Shown here: in pieces, positions 37,456 to 46,590 of the stretch
Position numbering within the stretch: the stretch's first letter is position 1
Layout of the letters: each line of letters begins with the position of its first letter
Origin: Microbacterium hydrocarbonoxydans
GTDB taxonomy: Bacteria > Actinomycetota > Actinomycetes > Actinomycetales > Microbacteriaceae
Assembly (NCBI RefSeq): GCF_904831005.1
Contig: NZ_LR882982.1
Coordinates: 1,302,001 to 1,366,000 of the forward strand
Direction: 5' to 3'
Length of the DNA: 64,000 nt
Translations under genes and position numbers: made by a program
Notes under the pieces: model-generated
What the model was told of the DNA's origin: nothing
The model's database searches: none
The model's input: the letters and a program-made list of their open reading frames with translations, nothing else

Positions 37456-39153
37456 ATGGATTCTCTCCCGATCGCGATCCCCGCTTCCCCGGTCGATCCA
37501 CGTAGACCTCCGATCCCGATCGTGGCGGCACTGGTTCCCGTCGCCGGCGGAGTCGCCCTCTGGCTGATCACCGGTTCTCTGTTCTCGCTGTGCTTCGCGG
37601 CGCTCGGCCCGCTCATGATCTTTGCCTCTCTCATCGATGGCACACGCGCGCGACGCAAGGCTCGTCGTGACGCGCTGCTCGCAGGAGAGCAGGCCTGGAC
37701 GAGTGCCGAGCAAGAGCTGATCTCCCGCCACGATGACGAGCGCGAGCGACGCTGGCACCGGCATCCCGACGCGGCCGTATGCCTCGCTCAGCCTCCGCTG
37801 CGTGGAAGAGAGCGTCCGGATGCCGCGACAGGCATCGTCGTCGGCAGTGGCTCGCTGCCCAGTGGGCTGCGCGCGTCAGGTGGCGAGGGCGAGCGTGAGC
37901 GGGCGTTCCAGCGCCGATGCCAGACGATAGCGCGGGTTCCGATCGTCGTGCCGCTCGGAGGGGGCATCGCGCTGCGTGGTCCTCTGCCGATCGCGGCCGC
38001 GGTCGCCAGAGCGCTCGCGGTCCAGCTCTGCGTGAGATTCGGACCACGATTTCTTTCAGTGGAGGGGGAGATCATCGCCGAGCTCGGGCTCAGCGGGTTC
38101 CCGCATGTCCAGACAGCGCGGCGCGATGCCTTCCGACTGGCGCTTGCTCGAGGAGGCGAGGTGGGTCCGGACTCGGAAGCCGTGATCTGGCTTCTGAGAG
38201 ACGGCGACGAGGTGCCTGAGGGGGTGACCACCGTGCTGGACGTGCGACAGCTGCGGGGAGCCACGGTGCGCACGGCGGAGGGTGTTCTCGACGTCGATGC
38301 GGAGGGGGCTTCTCTCGCGCAGACGGTGGCAGCCGCCGCGCATCGCGCAGGAGAGGCCGACGACATCGACGTCCTGCCGGATGCCGTCTCGGCGGCTGAG
38401 CTGCCGCAGGCCCTCTCACCGCGAGGCCTTCCCGTGGCGATCGGGCGCGGCGCGCGGGACGCGATGATCCTCGACCTCGTGGATGACGGCCCGCATGCGA
38501 TCGTGACGGGAACGACCGGAACCGGCAAGAGCGAGCTCCTGGTGACCTGGGTCACGGCGATGGCATCGGTCTACGGTCCGGCGCGAGTACTGTTCGTCCT
38601 CGCCGACTTCAAGGGCGGCACGGCCTTCGTACCGTTGCGCGTGCTTCCGCATGTCGCCGCGGTCATCACCGACCTCGACGAAGACGGTGCGCGCCGCGGA
38701 GTGTCGAGCCTCCGCGCTGAGCTGCGCCGCCGCGAATCGGTCATCGCGGCGGCCGGAGCCCGCGATGTCGATGCAGTCGACATGCCACGACTCGTGATCG
38801 TGGTCGATGAGTTCGCGGCACTGCTGCAGGAGCACTCCGAGCTCGGTGGAGTCTTCACCGACATCGCCGCGCGCGGACGAGCGCTCGGCATGCATCTCAT
38901 CCTCGGCACTCAGCGTGCGTCGGGTGTGATCCGTGACGCCCTCGCGGCGAACTGCCCGCTACGGCTGAGCCTGCGCGTGAGCGACGCGGCCGACAGTCGG
39001 CTGGTGCTCGGCACAGACGCTGCGTCCGAACTTCCCGGTGGCCCCGACTCACGGGGTGTCGCCTTTCTCCGGCGCCCGCGAGACCGAGAGCCGGCAGCGA
39101 TGCGGGTGGCGCTCACCGGCGCTGCCGATCTTCGCGCCGCGTCGGTGAGGTGA
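37456..39153 (+). CDS. FtsK/SpoIIIE-type ATPase, EccC-like, N-terminal part before an in-frame stop
   Basis: The 565-residue product has two N-terminal membrane helices (about residues 22-60), as in EccC/EssC/YukB ATPases of type VII secretion. A linker follows, then a FtsK/SpoIIIE ATPase domain. Walker A is GTTGTGKSE (near residue 352), FADFKGG-type residues appear in VLADFKGGTAFVPL, and Walker B is LVIVVDEFA. The sensor-like stretch is GRALGMHLILGTQRASGVI. The gene ends in TGA at 39151-39153. The same frame continues with typical EccC-like sequence (SPWLPALPRLIPLDE), so this stop looks like a nonsense mutation inside a gene of about 920 codons. The first ATPase domain is intact and might still fold. 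Confidence 0.85.
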   Translation: MDSLPIAIPASPVDPRRPPIPIVAALVPVAGGVALWLITGSLFSLCFAALGPLMIFASLIDGTRARRKARRDALLAGEQAWTSAEQELISRHDDERERRWHRHPDAAVCLAQPPLRGRERPDAATGIVVGSGSLPSGLRASGGEGERERAFQRRCQTIARVPIVVPLGGGIALRGPLPIAAAVARALAVQLCVRFGPRFLSVEGEIIAELGLSGFPHVQTARRDAFRLALARGGEVGPDSEAVIWLLRDGDEVPEGVTTVLDVRQLRGATVRTAEGVLDVDAEGASLAQTVAAAAHRAGEADDIDVLPDAVSAAELPQALSPRGLPVAIGRGARDAMILDLVDDGPHAIVTGTTGTGKSELLVTWVTAMASVYGPARVLFVLADFKGGTAFVPLRVLPHVAAVITDLDEDGARRGVSSLRAELRRRESVIAAAGARDVDAVDMPRLVIVVDEFAALLQEHSELGGVFTDIAARGRALGMHLILGTQRASGVIRDALAANCPLRLSLRVSDAADSRLVLGTDAASELPGGPDSRGVAFLRRPRDREPAAMRVALTGAADLRAASVR

Positions 39154-40215
39154 GCTGATGAAGAGAGGGCGGCGAGTCCCTGGCTTCCTGCGCTCCCGCG
39201 ACTCATCCCGCTCGACGAGGTCGGCGACGCCGCCCCCGACGGCGCGCTCGTGCTGGGGAGGGCCGATGATCCGCAGCGCCAGAGCCAGCCGTGGGAGTTG
39301 ATACGTCCTGGTGTCGATCGAGGGATGGCGATCCTCGGCGCGGCGGGAAGCGGACGCACCTCCGCTCTCCGAGTTCTCGCAGAGCAACGCGGCGATGCAC
39401 TGTGGATCCCCTCTGACCCAGAACAGGCGTGGGACATGATCGTGCAGCTGGTCGAGCGATCGTGCGCCGCCCCGCCGCTGATCCTGTGTGACGAGATCGA
39501 CGCGCACATCGGAGATCTCCCGCTCGACCATGGTCAGCAACTGGCGCAGCTGTGGGAGCAACTCATCCGGGGGTCGGCCACGACGACCTTCATCGTGACG
39601 GCGTCCAGATCGTCAGGATCGGTCGGACGCATCCTCGACTCGCTCCCGAGACGCGCCCTGCTGCGCATGCCGAGCCGCATCGAACATCTCGCCGCGGGAG
39701 GAGACACGCAGACGTTCGATCGAGAGAGGCCCGCCGGGCGAGCCGTACTCGGCGACCGTGAGGTGCAGGTGGCCTGGGTCCCGACCGTTCGAGGGTCGAC
39801 CGGTGAGCAGGTGCCCGATGCCCCTTCGCCGCAGATGCCCTCGTGGGCACCGTCCAGCGAGCTGACGGCGCTGGTGACGTCGGGTGCCAGATCTGTGGCT
39901 GAAGAGCTCGCCTCGGCGCACCCCGAGTGCACCGTGGTCGTGGCCACCGGGCAGCGCACCGAGATCGACTCTCTCACCCGGCCGGTGCTCGTGGTCGGCG
40001 AGGCAGACGCCTGGCAACGTGAATGGGCGCTCTGGCAGCGCGCGCGCAACGAGGGGGAGGTTCTGATACGCGCGGAGAACCCGAGCGAGCTCCGTCAACT
40101 CGCCGGAGTGCGACAGCTTCCGCCGTACGCGGCAATCCACGCCGGACGCGCGTGGTCGCTGCAGGGCGATGCTCTGCCCCGGCGGGTGTTCCTTCCGACC
40201 CTCGCTCGGCGTTGA
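39154..40215 (+). pseudogene. C-terminal part of the same EccC-like ATPase gene, after the in-frame TGA
   Basis: Reading on in the frame of the preceding gene gives 353 codons with no further stop. PWLPALPRLIPLDE begins ten codons after the TGA, then LVLGRADDPQRQ, and a second, degenerate ATPase domain follows. Its P-loop is GAAGSGRTS with Arg in place of Lys, and its Walker B-like segment is LILCDEIDA. The only early start codon is GTG at 39250, past the conserved PWLP segment and without a good ribosome site, so a stand-alone protein (39250-40215, 321 residues) would be trimmed. Degenerate later domains are normal in EccC proteins. Sequencing error or read-through of TGA are the alternatives to a true pseudogene. 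Confidence 0.75.
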
Positions 40216-40255
40216 CGGACGCTGAGAGCTTTCAGAGTCCGGTCATCGGGACGTG

Positions 40256-41251
40256 TCAGATGCCGCTTCCGGTCCGCACCACACCGACATTCTGGCCGCC
40301 ACCGAGCACCTCGAGAGGGAGCGCAGCCGCAAGCGTCGCGACGTCGGCGTCGGTCAGGGCTCCGGCCCTCGCCAACAGCGTCGCCGCCACGATGGTCGAG
40401 GCGCGCGACGCACCGTCGAGCATCTTCAGCGCGACCGTCGTGCCGTTCGGGGCCACCATCACCATGACGCCCTCTGCGCCGCCCTTCGCGAACACGCCGA
40501 GCTTCTCGATCGCGACCGTGTCGGGGCGGCCCGGACCGTCGATGGTCCACGGGTGCTCGCGAACTGCGCGCACGAGCGATCCGGCGACCCGGTGCAGAGC
40601 GAACGGTGATCGATCCGATGCCGTACCGATGCGGTGGATCGCGCGCGCGAGTCCCGTCAGGGTCAATGCGTAGACCGGAGCACCGCAGCCGTCGATCGCC
40701 ATGTGAGCGATCTTCTCGCCCGTGAGACGTTCGATCACCTCGCGGATGTGCGCCTGCAGCGGATGGGAGACGTCGAGATAGCCCTCGGTGGGCCAGCCGG
40801 TCGCCACGCAGGCCCGCAGCATCGCCGCGTGCTTACCGGAGCAGTTCATGCGGATGCGCACCGGCGCCATGTGCTCGCGCACCATCTCATCGCGAGAGGC
40901 GGTGTCTGTCGGCCAGGCCGGCGGGCACGCCAGATGGTCCTCGGTCAGGCCGCCTTCCGCGAGCATCTCGCGCACCACCGATGCATGTCGATCTGTGCCG
41001 CTGTGGCTCGCGGTCGAGAGTGCGAGGTGCTCGCCTTCGAGGATTGCACCTGCCGTGATGCACGCGACCGCCTGCAGCGGCTTCAGGCTCGAGCGAGGAA
41101 GGATGAGCGCGTCGACGTTGCCGTGACGCGCGATGACGTCACCGTCGGGGGAGAGCACGACGGCTGCTCCCGCGTGGCGGGATTCGACGAATCCGCTCCG
41201 CTCGACGACGGCGAGTTCTACGGCATCCTGCACGGTGAGAGTTTCCAGCAC
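40256..41251 (-). CDS. Asparaginase (PF06089 type, L-asparaginase II family)
   Basis: The 331-residue protein matches the thermolabile asparaginase family first described in Rhizobium etli, not the bacterial type I/II enzymes. Family segments include LPRSSLKPLQAVA with the nucleophile-region Ser and Lys, SHSGTDRHASVVREML, MNCSGKHAAMLRACV, and IDGCGAPVYALTLTGLARA. GTG at 41251 is supported by a TATCCT hexamer six bases upstream. It would convert L-asparagine to aspartate and ammonia in the cytoplasm; some members act on other substrates. Confidence 0.85.
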   Translation of the reverse strand: MLETLTVQDAVELAVVERSGFVESRHAGAAVVLSPDGDVIARHGNVDALILPRSSLKPLQAVACITAGAILEGEHLALSTASHSGTDRHASVVREMLAEGGLTEDHLACPPAWPTDTASRDEMVREHMAPVRIRMNCSGKHAAMLRACVATGWPTEGYLDVSHPLQAHIREVIERLTGEKIAHMAIDGCGAPVYALTLTGLARAIHRIGTASDRSPFALHRVAGSLVRAVREHPWTIDGPGRPDTVAIEKLGVFAKGGAEGVMVMVAPNGTTVALKMLDGASRASTIVAATLLARAGALTDADVATLAAALPLEVLGGGQNVGVVRTGSGI

Positions 41252-41257
41252 CAGCCA

Positions 41258-41263
41258 AGGATA
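41258..41263 (-). promoter_or_regulatory. -10 element TATCCT of the asparaginase gene
   Basis: TATCCT on the minus strand stands six bases before the GTG start; no ribosome site is present. Confidence 0.5.
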
Positions 41264-41343
41264 CCTGCGACGGCGACGACCTTCTGAGCCGATGGGGTGG
41301 CGGGGCGTGGCGAGGTGTCTGAAGGCGCTGGCAGACTGAGGGC

Positions 41344-41838
41344 ATGGCAGATCGTCGCGCCGTCCTCGGCGAACATCACTACTCCCTCACCGCCACGTGG
41401 ACCGGGAACACCGGGTCCGGTACCAGTGGCTACCGCGACTACCGGCGCGACGTGACCCTGCACGTCGAAGGCAAGCCCGAGGTGCTCGCGTCGTCGGACA
41501 AGCCGTTCCGCGGCGACACGACCCGATGGAACCCTGAGGACCTGCTGCTCGCGTCGCTCTCGGAATGCCACCTGCTGTCGTACCTGCACGCCTGTGTGAC
41601 GGCGGGAGTGGTCGTCGTCTCCTACCGCGACACGGCCTCGGGATTCATGCGCGAGAACGGCGCCGGCGGGGGAGCCTTCGTCGAGGTGATGCTCCGACCG
41701 GAGGTCGTGGTCGCGGATGCGTCGATGGTCGAGGCAGCGCAGCGCGCGCACACACAGGCCAACGAGTGGTGCTTCATCGCGAACTCGATGAACTTCCCGG
41801 TTCGCCACGAGGCCACGGTCACCGCGCAGGCCGAGTGA
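41344..41838 (+). CDS. OsmC family protein
   Basis: The 164-residue protein belongs to the OsmC/Ohr superfamily of thiol peroxidases. The segment WNPEDLLLASLSECHLLSYLHACVTAGV carries the first conserved cysteine (near residue 73). The second position of the OsmC pair is near residue 132 in EWCFIANSM. Length is slightly above the family mean. CAGACT lies six bases before the ATG. It would reduce organic hydroperoxides. The subfamily (OsmC, Ohr or YhfA) is not certain. Confidence 0.88.
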   Translation: MADRRAVLGEHHYSLTATWTGNTGSGTSGYRDYRRDVTLHVEGKPEVLASSDKPFRGDTTRWNPEDLLLASLSECHLLSYLHACVTAGVVVVSYRDTASGFMRENGAGGGAFVEVMLRPEVVVADASMVEAAQRAHTQANEWCFIANSMNFPVRHEATVTAQAE

Positions 41839-41849
41839 CGCCGGCCGGC

Positions 41850-42629
41850 TCAGCGGCGCTCGTGAGGAAGAGCCTGCCTGATCTTCTCGATGGTGTTCTG
41901 GGCGGGCGCTTCGTTGTAGCTGCCCGCCAGCTCCTGGCCCGACAACGCGTGAATGGCGGCCATGATCTCATCTGTCGCGAGTCGGCGTGCGCGACCGCTG
42001 GACGCGGGTCCGTGCGGTGAGAGATCCAGCGGGGCGCCGAAGCGCACCGTGATCCGTTCCTTGAGGGTAGGCACCTTCGCGCCGACCGGCATGACCTTGT
42101 CGGTGCCGATGAGTCCCACGGGCACCACCGGTGCGCCCGTCTGGAGGGCCAGGAAGGCCACACCGGTGCGCCCTTTGTACAGGCGTCCGTCTGTGGAACG
42201 CGTCCCCTCGGGGTAGAGGGCCACCGCGAGACCCTCGTCGAGAAGCTGACGCTGGAGGTCGAGTGCGTCCAGTGCCGCCTGTCCTGCTCCGCGTCGTACT
42301 GGTATCGCTCCGATCGACTCGAAGAAGGTCTTGCTGAGCCACCCGCGCGGACCCGTTCCCTCGAAATAGCTGGACTTGGCGAGGAAATGAGCGGGTCGCG
42401 GAGCCGCGACCGGGATCGCGATCGAGTCGATGAACGACAGGTGATTGCTCGCGAAGATGACGGCGCCTTCGAGGGGAACGTTCTCGCGCCCCTCGATGCG
42501 CGGACGGTAGATCAGGCGAGCAAGTGGCGTGATCAGGCTGCGTCCGAGTGCGTACGCGAATCCGGCGTGGCGAGGCTTCGCAGTCTCTGCGGGCGAGGAT
42601 TCGGGCTCCACGGACTGCTCTGACGTCAT
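41850..42629 (-). CDS. 1-acyl-sn-glycerol-3-phosphate acyltransferase (PlsC family)
   Basis: This 259-residue membrane-associated acyltransferase should transfer an acyl chain to lysophosphatidic acid in phospholipid synthesis. Motif I is SNHLSFIDSIAI, with the HX4D pair near residue 61. Motif III is YPEGTRSTDGRLYKGRTG, with the substrate-phosphate-binding EGTR near residue 137. Motif IV is VPVGLIGTDKVMP. A TAATCT hexamer stands six bases before the ATG at 42629, and no ribosome site is seen. A short Ser/Glu-rich N-terminus is predicted to be disordered. Several paralogues usually exist in one genome. Confidence 0.9.
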   Translation of the reverse strand: MTSEQSVEPESSPAETAKPRHAGFAYALGRSLITPLARLIYRPRIEGRENVPLEGAVIFASNHLSFIDSIAIPVAAPRPAHFLAKSSYFEGTGPRGWLSKTFFESIGAIPVRRGAGQAALDALDLQRQLLDEGLAVALYPEGTRSTDGRLYKGRTGVAFLALQTGAPVVPVGLIGTDKVMPVGAKVPTLKERITVRFGAPLDLSPHGPASSGRARRLATDEIMAAIHALSGQELAGSYNEAPAQNTIEKIRQALPHERR

Positions 42630-42635
42630 CAGAGC

Positions 42636-42641
42636 AGATTA
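42636..42641 (-). promoter_or_regulatory. -10 element TAATCT of the acyltransferase gene
   Basis: TAATCT on the minus strand is followed by six bases and the ATG at 42629. Confidence 0.5.
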
Positions 42642-42752
42642 CTCCCGGATCCATGCCGCACCGGGAATGGTGGCCCTGCGCGCGTCTCACAGCCTCGGCA
42701 AAGGCCGGTGCGAGAAGATGGTGTGTCCCGCCCGCGATCCTGAGGTCTCACT

Positions 42753-43742
42753 GTGCGCAAGCGTCCGCTCATCGTCCTGTCCACCGTCGCCGCGGCGACC
42801 CTTCTGCTTGCGGGGTGTTCCGGCGATGCAACCCCCGAGTCGACGTCGACCCCCGGGGCCTCGGCAGACGCCACGTGTCTTGCCGACCTCCCATCGGGGG
42901 CAGGCTCCGACGCCGTGACGGTCGACGGCAGTGGGGCATCCGCCAAGATCACCGTCCCCGAGGGCACCGACCTGTCCACCGCTGAGCGCACTGTCGTCTC
43001 CGAGGGCGACGGCGACGAGCTGCTGCCCGGCGATTTCGTGTCGCTCCGCTACCAGCTCGTCGACGCGGCGACGAACGAGGTGCTGAGCACCTCGGAGCGC
43101 GGTCCTGACGGAGTACTGCCCGCCCTGCTCGCTCAGCAGCAGTCGCAGCAGATGGTCGATCCCACTCAGTCGACCGTGTTCACCGTGGCAGCCGAGTGTC
43201 TTCCCCTCGGCTCGAGCGTCGTGCTGACCCTGCCGTCCACGCAGGAAGGCGCCAACGCGAGCGTCCTCTACGTCGAGACCATCGAGAAGCTCCCCACGAT
43301 CGCCACGGGCACCGAGGTGGACGCCACCGAGGGCATGCCGACGGTCGAACTCGATGACGCGGGAGCGCCGACGATCACACTCCCCGACGGCGATGCGCCG
43401 GCTGAGACCGAGGTCGCGCTCCTCAAGGAGGGCGATGGAGCGACCGTCGCATCCGGCGACCTGGTCACCGTGCAGTATCGCGGCGTGAAGTGGTCGGACG
43501 GCAGCGAGTTCGACTCCAGCTGGAGCCGCGACGCTGCCCCTGCGCAGTTCCCGACCACCGGCGTCGTCACCGGATTCAAGACTGCTCTCGAAGGCCAGAA
43601 GGTCGGCTCCCAGGTCATCGTGACGATGCCCCCGAAGGACGGGTACGGCGAGGGTGAGATCAACGAGAACGATCTCGTCGGCGAGAGTCTCGTGTTCGTC
43701 GTCGACATCATCGGAACGACGCCGCTCGAGCAGATCCAGTAG
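42753..43742 (+). CDS. FKBP-type peptidyl-prolyl cis-trans isomerase, lipoprotein
   Basis: The 329-residue protein begins with a signal peptide and the lipobox LLAGC (Cys near residue 23), so it acts on exported proteins at the outer face of the membrane. Two FKBP domains follow. The second (about 215-325) has the clear pattern VTVQYRGVKWSDGSEFDSSW, FKTALEGQKVGSQVIVTMPPKDGYG. The first (about 60-185) is more divergent and may lack activity. GTG at 42753 is the start that leaves a normal signal peptide. It is transcribed alone, diverging from the acyltransferase. Confidence 0.9.
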   Translation: MRKRPLIVLSTVAAATLLLAGCSGDATPESTSTPGASADATCLADLPSGAGSDAVTVDGSGASAKITVPEGTDLSTAERTVVSEGDGDELLPGDFVSLRYQLVDAATNEVLSTSERGPDGVLPALLAQQQSQQMVDPTQSTVFTVAAECLPLGSSVVLTLPSTQEGANASVLYVETIEKLPTIATGTEVDATEGMPTVELDDAGAPTITLPDGDAPAETEVALLKEGDGATVASGDLVTVQYRGVKWSDGSEFDSSWSRDAAPAQFPTTGVVTGFKTALEGQKVGSQVIVTMPPKDGYGEGEINENDLVGESLVFVVDIIGTTPLEQIQ

Positions 43743-43767
43743 CGGCTGAGGAGCCGAGGACGTGCCA

Positions 43768-43773
43768 TAGGCT
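43768..43773 (+). promoter_or_regulatory. -10 element TAGGCT of dxr
   Basis: The hexamer ends six bases before the ATG at 43780; no ribosome site is present. Confidence 0.5.
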
Positions 43774-43779
43774 GGCGGC

Positions 43780-44862
43780 ATGCGTCGCATCATCGTCCTC
43801 GGCTCCACCGGCTCCATCGGCACTCAGGCACTCGACGTCATCCGCTCGAACCCTCGACGGTTCGAGCTGGTGGGACTCGCGGCGGGCTCGAATGCCGAGA
43901 AGCTCGCAGAGCAGGCCCAGGAGTTCCAGGTCGAGGACACCGCTCTCGGCGCTGCAGAGGCCGAGCAGCTCGTGCGCGACGTCGAGGCAGACGTGGTGCT
44001 CAACGCGATCACGGGTTCGATCGGGCTGGGATCCACCCTGGCAGCGCTGAAAGCGGGACGAACGCTGGCGCTCGCGAACAAGGAATCGCTCATCGTGGGC
44101 GGCGAGCTGGTGCTCGCCGCAGCGAAGACGGATCAGATCGTGCCCGTCGATTCCGAGCACTCCGCTCTCGCACAGGCGCTTCGCAGCGGCACGCATGCCG
44201 AGGTGAGGCGTCTCGTCGTCACGGCGTCGGGAGGACCCTTCCGGGGGCGCACCCGCGATGAGATGAACGGCATCACTCCCCAGGAGGCTCTGGCCCACCC
44301 GACGTGGGACATGGGGCGCATGGTCACCACGAACTCCGCAACCCTGGTGAACAAGGGACTCGAGGTGATCGAGGCGCACCTGCTGTTCGACATCGCCTAT
44401 GACGACATCGATGTGGTCGTGCACCCGCAGTCGATCGTGCACTCGATGGTCGAGTTCATCGACGGCTCCACGATCGCGCAGGCATCGCCGCCCGACATGC
44501 GCCTGCCGATCTCACTGGGACTCGACTGGCCGAACCGGGTCGGCGGGGTGGGACGTCCCCTCGACTGGACGCAGGCGACGTCCTGGACGTTCGAGCCGCT
44601 GGACGATGCGGCCTTCCCCGCGGTCGCCCTGGCGAAGTCCGTGGGGCGTGCAGGTGCGACGTTCCCCGCCGTCTACAACGCAGCGAACGAACAGGCCGTC
44701 GACGCGTTCCACGAGGGACGGCTGTCCTTCCTGGCGATCGTCGACACGATCGCCAGAGTGATCGACGCGCATGAGCCGCCGCAGACCCTCACGGTCGATT
44801 CGCTCGCCGAGGCCGAGTCCTGGGCGCGCCGTACTGCCGACCAGCTGATCGCTCGGTCCTGA
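43780..44862 (+). CDS. dxr: 1-deoxy-D-xylulose 5-phosphate reductoisomerase
   Basis: Dxr (IspC) converts DXP to MEP with NADPH, the committed step of the MEP isoprenoid route. The NADPH loop is [15 protein letters not shown] at the N-terminus. [14 protein letters not shown] (near 105), the metal-binding [11 protein letters not shown] (near 126), [19 protein letters not shown] and [12 protein letters not shown] follow in order. The length of 360 residues is slightly short but complete. It precedes rseP and ispG on the same strand, with other genes between. The start of the mRNA seems to be the start codon itself. Confidence 0.97.
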   Translation: MRRIIVLGSTGSIGTQALDVIRSNPRRFELVGLAAGSNAEKLAEQAQEFQVEDTALGAAEAEQLVRDVEADVVLNAITGSIGLGSTLAALKAGRTLALANKESLIVGGELVLAAAKTDQIVPVDSEHSALAQALRSGTHAEVRRLVVTASGGPFRGRTRDEMNGITPQEALAHPTWDMGRMVTTNSATLVNKGLEVIEAHLLFDIAYDDIDVVVHPQSIVHSMVEFIDGSTIAQASPPDMRLPISLGLDWPNRVGGVGRPLDWTQATSWTFEPLDDAAFPAVALAKSVGRAGATFPAVYNAANEQAVDAFHEGRLSFLAIVDTIARVIDAHEPPQTLTVDSLAEAESWARRTADQLIARS

Positions 44863-44879
44863 CGGCTGCGCTGCCGCCC

Positions 44880-46502
44880 TCAGTCCGCGTCGGTGTACGG
44901 CACCGGCCACCTGGGCTCGGGCACCGGCCATCCGGCGGCGCGAAGCGCCCGTCGGGCCAGTTCGCGGGCCGAGTACGGCGTGCGGACGCCGCGGATGTCC
45001 CGGTAGTCCTGGTGCCCTGGCCCTGCCCAGAGGATGGCGTCGCCTTCACCGACGAGGTCGACAGCAGCGACGATCGCCTTCTCGGGCGGTGAGAACTCAT
45101 GGATCTCCGCGTCCGGACGAGCCTTGCGGGCACCTTCGACGAGGGTGGCTCTGATCGAATCCGGATTCTCGAAGCGCGGGTGATGGTCGGTCACGACGAG
45201 GATGTCGCTGCCTTCGACCGCAGTACGCGCCATGTCGTACCGTTTCGTGGCGTCTCGGTCCCCGTCGGCTCCGAAGAGCATCAGGACCTTGCCCGGCGTC
45301 ACGCGGCGTACGGCGGCCAGGGTCTTCTCGAAGGCGTCTGGAGAGTGTCCGAAGTCGACGAAGACCGCAGGCCCGGTGTCGCCTGAGACCAGCTGCGTGC
45401 GTCCCGGAAGGTACGCCTTGATCGCTCCGTCCCGCTCGAGGGCGGTGACGATCCGATCCCACGAGTATCCGCCCTGGAGGAGCATGACGATCGCGAGCGC
45501 GGCATTGGCCGCCATGTGGGGGCCGATCACGGGGACCACGGTGGTCAACGACCCGGCGGGACCGGTGAGCGTGAACGTGGTGCCCGTCGTCCGCTCGTCG
45601 TCGATGACGACCACCCAGTCGGCGCGCGCGGCGGCATCGGGGTCGGCGGCGATCGACGGCGTCCCGACGGTCACGACGGGGATCTCAGCCCGTTCGACCA
45701 CGGTCGAACCGGAGGCCGAATCGATGCACACCACCCCGCGTCGTGCGCGGTCGGGGCGGAACAGCGGCAGTTTCGCCTCGAAGTACTCCTCCATGTCGGC
45801 GTAGTCGTCGAGATGATCGTGGCTGAGGTTGGTGAATCCTGCGACGTCGAAACGGATGCCGTCGACGCGGTGGCGCGACAACGCCTGAGCACTCACCTCG
45901 ACGGCGACGGCTTCGACATCGCGCTCGCGCATCAGAGCGAGCAGCGCGTGCATCTCCGAGGCCTCAGGCGTGGTGAGACGCGAGACGATGACCTCCCCGG
46001 CGATGTGGCGCTCGGCTGTCGATGAGAGCCCCGTGACGACGCCCAGCTGGTCGAGGATCCCCTCGAGCAGGTGCGACACGCTCGTCTTGCCGTTCGTGCC
46101 GGTGGTCGCGAAGAGAAGAGGCAGCGCGTCGTCGGCGCCGGTGCCGTACACCCACGCGCTGAGCGCCCCGAGAACGCCTCGCGGGTCGTCCACGATCAGG
46201 ATCGGGAGCCCGACTGCAGCGGCGATGGCGGCGCCCGCATCGTCGGTGATGACTGCGACGGCACCCTTCTCGGCAGCCGCGGCTGCGAACTCGGCACCGT
46301 GCCGGTTCACCCCCCGGATGGCGACGAAGGCTTCTCCTGCGCGGAGATCGGCGGTGGCGAGGGTGATTCCCGTCACATCGACACCGGCCGTGTCGCCGCG
46401 CACGTCGCGGGCGAATCGGGAGGCGAGTTCGGACAGCTCACGCCGGGGCGGGTTCGCGGGGCGGAGCACGGGAGGCAGGCTCGGTTGTTGTTCAATCGAC
46501 AT
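44880..46502 (-). CDS. MurE-like Mur ligase (UDP-MurNAc-tripeptide synthetase family)
   Basis: The 540-residue protein has the three Mur ligase domains. The ATP loop is TTGTNGKTSVSHLLEG (near residue 135), NLSHDHLDDYADMEEYFEAK includes the lysine expected to be carbamylated, and the C-terminal domain carries GADGDRD and HHPRFENPDSIRATL. In DAP-adding MurE enzymes the last site reads DNPR; here it is HHPR, so the amino acid added at position 3 cannot be assumed to be DAP. Microbacterium walls have lysine or homoserine at that position. It lies alone, convergent with dxr, not in a dcw cluster, and could be a second MurE paralogue. GGGAGAG precedes the ATG. Confidence 0.85.
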   Translation of the reverse strand: MSIEQQPSLPPVLRPANPPRRELSELASRFARDVRGDTAGVDVTGITLATADLRAGEAFVAIRGVNRHGAEFAAAAAEKGAVAVITDDAGAAIAAAVGLPILIVDDPRGVLGALSAWVYGTGADDALPLLFATTGTNGKTSVSHLLEGILDQLGVVTGLSSTAERHIAGEVIVSRLTTPEASEMHALLALMRERDVEAVAVEVSAQALSRHRVDGIRFDVAGFTNLSHDHLDDYADMEEYFEAKLPLFRPDRARRGVVCIDSASGSTVVERAEIPVVTVGTPSIAADPDAAARADWVVVIDDERTTGTTFTLTGPAGSLTTVVPVIGPHMAANAALAIVMLLQGGYSWDRIVTALERDGAIKAYLPGRTQLVSGDTGPAVFVDFGHSPDAFEKTLAAVRRVTPGKVLMLFGADGDRDATKRYDMARTAVEGSDILVVTDHHPRFENPDSIRATLVEGARKARPDAEIHEFSPPEKAIVAAVDLVGEGDAILWAGPGHQDYRDIRGVRTPYSARELARRALRAAGWPVPEPRWPVPYTDAD

Positions 46503-46544
46503 GTCTCTCCCATGATCTCACGTCGCCGCGCGCGAGTCGGGTGC

Positions 46545-46585
46545 GGCGCGTCTCCCGGTCACACGGGCTGACCGGGAGACGCGCC
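46545..46585 (-). terminator. 15-bp hairpin downstream of the YcnI gene
   Basis: GGCGCGTCTCCCGGT pairs perfectly with ACCGGGAGACGCGCC around 11 bases, five bases after the YcnI stop. It separates that unit from the murE-like gene. Confidence 0.75.
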
Positions 46586-46590
46586 AGTGC

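Noticed and set aside
39151..39153. Selenocysteine at the TGA of the EccC-like gene
   Set aside because: No selenocysteine insertion element was recognised after it, and EccC proteins do not use selenocysteine at this place.
39158..39300. ATG at 39158 just after the TGA as a re-initiation start in another frame
   Set aside because: The resulting frame is Arg/Ser-rich, ends early and resembles nothing. The useful continuation is in the original frame.
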